A stretch of DNA of 7,049 bases, from assembly GCA_964491665.1 (NCBI GenBank), contig CAZBII010000214.1, forward strand, positions 1 through 7,049. The letters run 5' to 3'. Of the stretch, positions 6,040 through 7,049 are shown piece by piece. Source of the stretch: Ch67 sp964491665. Lineage in GTDB: Bacteria > Pseudomonadota > Gammaproteobacteria > Pseudomonadales > Ketobacteraceae. The notes beneath the pieces were generated by a model. That model was given only the letters and a program-made list of their open reading frames with translations. It ran no database searches and had not been told where the DNA came from. A program made the translations under genes and the position numbers. The first letter of the stretch is position 1; each line of letters starts with the position of its first letter.

Positions 6040-6219
6040 ATGGCCTTCGAAAATTTCGCCGACTTCATCGCCATGGGCAAGCATGGTCCCTACGTGTGGG
6101 CCGCCTATGGCATTTCACTGCTGGTAATTGTCGCCAACATCGCCGCACCCATCCTGCGCCGGCGCACGCTGCAGACCGACATCAAACGCAAGATCAAACG
6201 GGAGAAACTGGAATCATGA
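6040..6219 (+). CDS. ccmD: Small haem exporter protein CcmD
   Basis: A 59-residue protein, short enough to be missed by length cut-offs. It starts with ATG 4 bases after the ccmC stop and ends in an ATGA overlap with ccmE. The N-terminal part has the family pattern F-x-x-MGKHGPYVWAAYG (residues 9-24), followed by one membrane segment (about 25-38) and a strongly basic cytoplasmic tail (RRR at 40-42, then KRKIKREK at 49-56). CcmD stabilises the CcmC-CcmE interaction and helps release haem-loaded CcmE from the CcmABCD complex. A G-rich Shine-Dalgarno run lies at about 6023-6030. Position between ccmC and ccmE, size, topology and motif all agree. Confidence 0.93.
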   Translation: MAFENFADFIAMGKHGPYVWAAYGISLLVIVANIAAPILRRRTLQTDIKRKIKREKLES

Positions 6220-6689
6220 ATCCCAAACGCAAGCAGAAGCTGGTGATCGTTCTGGGCGGGCTGGTGGCCGTGGGGCTGGCAGTGGGCCTGATGACCTATG
6301 CCATGCGCGAAAACATCAACCTGTTCTACACCCCGTCGCAGGTGGTGGCCGGCGAGGCGCCGCTGCACAAGCGCATTCGCGTCGGCGGGCTGGTGGTGGT
6401 GGGCTCCCTGCAGCGGGGCGACGGACTGGCCGTCACCTTCGACATCACCGACAACGCCCAGACCATCCGCGTGCGCTACAGCGGCATCCTGCCGGACCTG
6501 TTCCGCGAGGGGCAGGGCATCATCGCCAATGGCCGGCTGGTGGAGCAGAACCTGGTGGAAGCCGAGGAAGTGCTGGCCAAGCACGATGAAAAGTACATGC
6601 CGCCGGAAGTGAAGCACGCCATCGAGCAGGCCGGCCATCCGGTCAAACCTGCCGGTACGCCAGCCGATTCACCTGCTCCCCAGCCGTGA
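6216..6689 (+). CDS. ccmE: Periplasmic haem chaperone CcmE
   Basis: A 157-residue protein with a basic N-terminus (MNPKRKQK), one membrane anchor at about residues 9-29 and a periplasmic beta-barrel domain. The haem-attachment motif is complete: His123 in LAKHDEKYMPPE, with Tyr127 nearby, corresponding to His130/Tyr134 of the E. coli protein. Other family marks are RENINLFYTPSQV (31-43), RVGGLVVVGS (55-64) and VRYSGILPDLFREGQG (86-101). CcmE receives haem covalently from CcmC and passes it to the CcmFH ligase. The start ATG overlaps the ccmD stop (ATGA); an upstream in-frame extension to 6096 would run through ccmD and is not used. The C-terminus is a Pro/Ala-rich tail after 144, as is common. 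It is the last ccm gene in the window; ccmF does not follow. Confidence 0.96.
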   Translation: MNPKRKQKLVIVLGGLVAVGLAVGLMTYAMRENINLFYTPSQVVAGEAPLHKRIRVGGLVVVGSLQRGDGLAVTFDITDNAQTIRVRYSGILPDLFREGQGIIANGRLVEQNLVEAEEVLAKHDEKYMPPEVKHAIEQAGHPVKPAGTPADSPAPQP

Positions 6690-6697
6690 TGCCTCAG

Positions 6698-6720
6698 TGC
6701 CCCCTGCATTGGCGGGGGCA
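6698..6720 (+). other. GC-rich hairpin just after ccmE
   Basis: TGCCCCC at 6698-6704 pairs with GGGGGCA at 6714-6720 across a 9-base loop, beginning 9 bases after the ccmE stop. No T tract follows, so it is not a standard intrinsic terminator. It could stabilise the 3' end of the ccm mRNA or take part in Rho-dependent or weak termination. The hairpin is seen directly; its role is inference. Confidence 0.5.
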
Positions 6721-6733
6721 TGACCTGCGGTCA
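6721..6733. promoter_or_regulatory. Inverted repeat TGACC-TGC-GGTCA, candidate operator
   Basis: A perfect 5-bp inverted repeat with a 3-base spacer lies 7 bases upstream of the candidate -35 box of the GntR-family gene. Many GntR/FCD regulators bind short inverted repeats with small spacers next to their own promoter, so autoregulation is a reasonable guess. The arms do not match an operator I can name. Confidence 0.35.
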
Positions 6734-6739
6734 GTGGGT

Positions 6740-6768
6740 GGGACAAACCTGCCGTGATCCTTTATCAT
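6740..6768 (+). promoter_or_regulatory. Candidate promoter of the GntR-family gene
   Basis: GGGACA at 6740-6745 and TATCAT at 6763-6768 are separated by 17 bases. Four of six positions match the -35 consensus, and the -10 is close to TATAAT. The transcript would start near 6775, leaving a leader of about 80 bases that contains the inverted repeat at 6782-6817. This suggests the regulator is a separate unit rather than the distal part of the ccm operon. Confidence 0.4.
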
Positions 6769-6775
6769 GCGCGGC

Positions 6776-6817
6776 AAAAAAGGGCGGAATCGTTCGGCAA
6801 GCTGCCACAGTCCGCCC
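6776..6817 (-). terminator. Minus-strand terminator-like hairpin in the GntR leader
   Basis: GGGCGGA at 6782-6788 pairs with TCCGCCC at 6811-6817, with a nested GGCA/TGCC stem (6796-6799 with 6803-6806). Six A residues at 6776-6781 flank it. Read on the minus strand this is a stem followed by TTTTTT, the shape of an intrinsic terminator for transcription coming from inside the GntR gene. Read on the plus strand it is a leader hairpin preceded by an A tract. No minus-strand gene ends here in the window, so an antisense transcript or a regulatory role of the leader are the options. Confidence 0.4.
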
Positions 6818-6855
6818 CGTGTCGTCCGTCCATTCACCTGGCAAGCAGTTCCACC

Positions 6856-7049
6856 ATGACCTTCAAAGCACCCGATAGCCTTTCCGAGCAGATTGCGCGC
6901 CACCTGGGCGAGATGATCATTACCGGTGAACTGAAACCCGGTGAGCGCATCCAGGAACTGCGTGTGGCGGGTGAACTGAATGTCAGCCGCGGGTCAGTGC
7001 GCGAGGCCTACCTGATTCTTGAGCGCCGCCACCTGATCGACATCCTGCC
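6856..7049 (+). CDS. GntR-family transcriptional regulator (N-terminal part, cut by the window end)
   Basis: The first 64 complete codons of an open frame that continues past the last base. They encode a typical GntR winged helix-turn-helix: SEQIARHLGEMIITGELKPGERI at about residues 10-32, QELRVAGELNVSRGSVREAYLILERRHLI at about 33-61. The SRGSVREA recognition-helix segment and the G-(E/x)-L-x-PGERI turn are diagnostic. The IQE wording is more like the FadR/FCD branch than the MocR or HutC branches, but the effector-binding domain is outside the window, so the ligand and target cannot be given. ATG at 6856 is the first good start; only a weak purine stretch (GGCAAG) precedes it. It has its own candidate promoter and lies 166 bases after ccmE, in the place where ccmF would normally be. 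Confidence 0.9.
   Translation, partial: MTFKAPDSLSEQIARHLGEMIITGELKPGERIQELRVAGELNVSRGSVREAYLILERRHLIDIL

Noticed and set aside
5277..6080. Minus-strand open frame of 267 codons opposite ccmC
   Set aside because: His/Gln/Gly-rich shadow of ccmC; no family resemblance.
6694..6903. Minus-strand open frame of 69 codons across the ccmE-GntR spacer
   Set aside because: No family features or ribosome binding site, and it overlaps the GntR start and several hairpins.

Overview
The window looks like a chromosomal segment of a GC-rich (roughly 60% by eye) gammaproteobacterium, probably of the Pseudomonadales/Oceanospirillales type. This rests on the Ccm system I cytochrome c maturation genes and on a FliK-like/FlhB-C-terminal-like pair next to ccmA. 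From memory, that neighbourhood also occurs in Pseudomonas-type genomes. Genus cannot be settled from the sequence alone. There is no insertion sequence, phage gene, tRNA, rRNA or CRISPR array.

Layout. (1) Bases 51-509 (+) encode an exported single-domain rhodanese-like protein with no cysteine at all, followed by an intergenic stretch with degenerate ~30 bp repeats and an intrinsic terminator at 634-666. (2) Bases 715-3761 on the minus strand form a tight three-gene unit, transcribed as TauE/SafE-type permease, then FliK-like hook-length protein, then a stand-alone FlhB C-terminal domain. The gaps are 3 nt and a 4-nt ATGA overlap. (3) A 160 bp divergent promoter region separates this unit from ccmABCDE (3922-6689, +), a compact operon with overlapping or nearly abutting genes; ccmD (59 aa) is a short gene that is easily missed. 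(4) After ccmE, where ccmF would normally be expected, there is a 166 bp spacer with several inverted repeats and then the start of a GntR-family regulator that runs off the window.

How the genes work together. CcmAB is the ATPase/membrane part of the transporter-like complex that releases holo-CcmE. CcmC with CcmD loads haem onto the periplasmic chaperone CcmE. The apocytochrome ligation and thiol-reduction half of the pathway (CcmF, CcmG/DsbE, CcmH, CcmI) is not present here and must be encoded elsewhere if the pathway is complete. The FliK-like and FlhB-C-like proteins are related to the substrate-specificity switch of flagellar type III export, and their tight linkage to a TauE-type permease is the least expected arrangement.

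I see no clearly new biological system. The points worth a second look are the cysteine-free periplasmic rhodanese, the split ccm operon with a regulator at the breakpoint, the self-standing FlhB switch domain lacking an intact NPTH site, and the structured non-coding stretches at 526-622 and 6690-6855.
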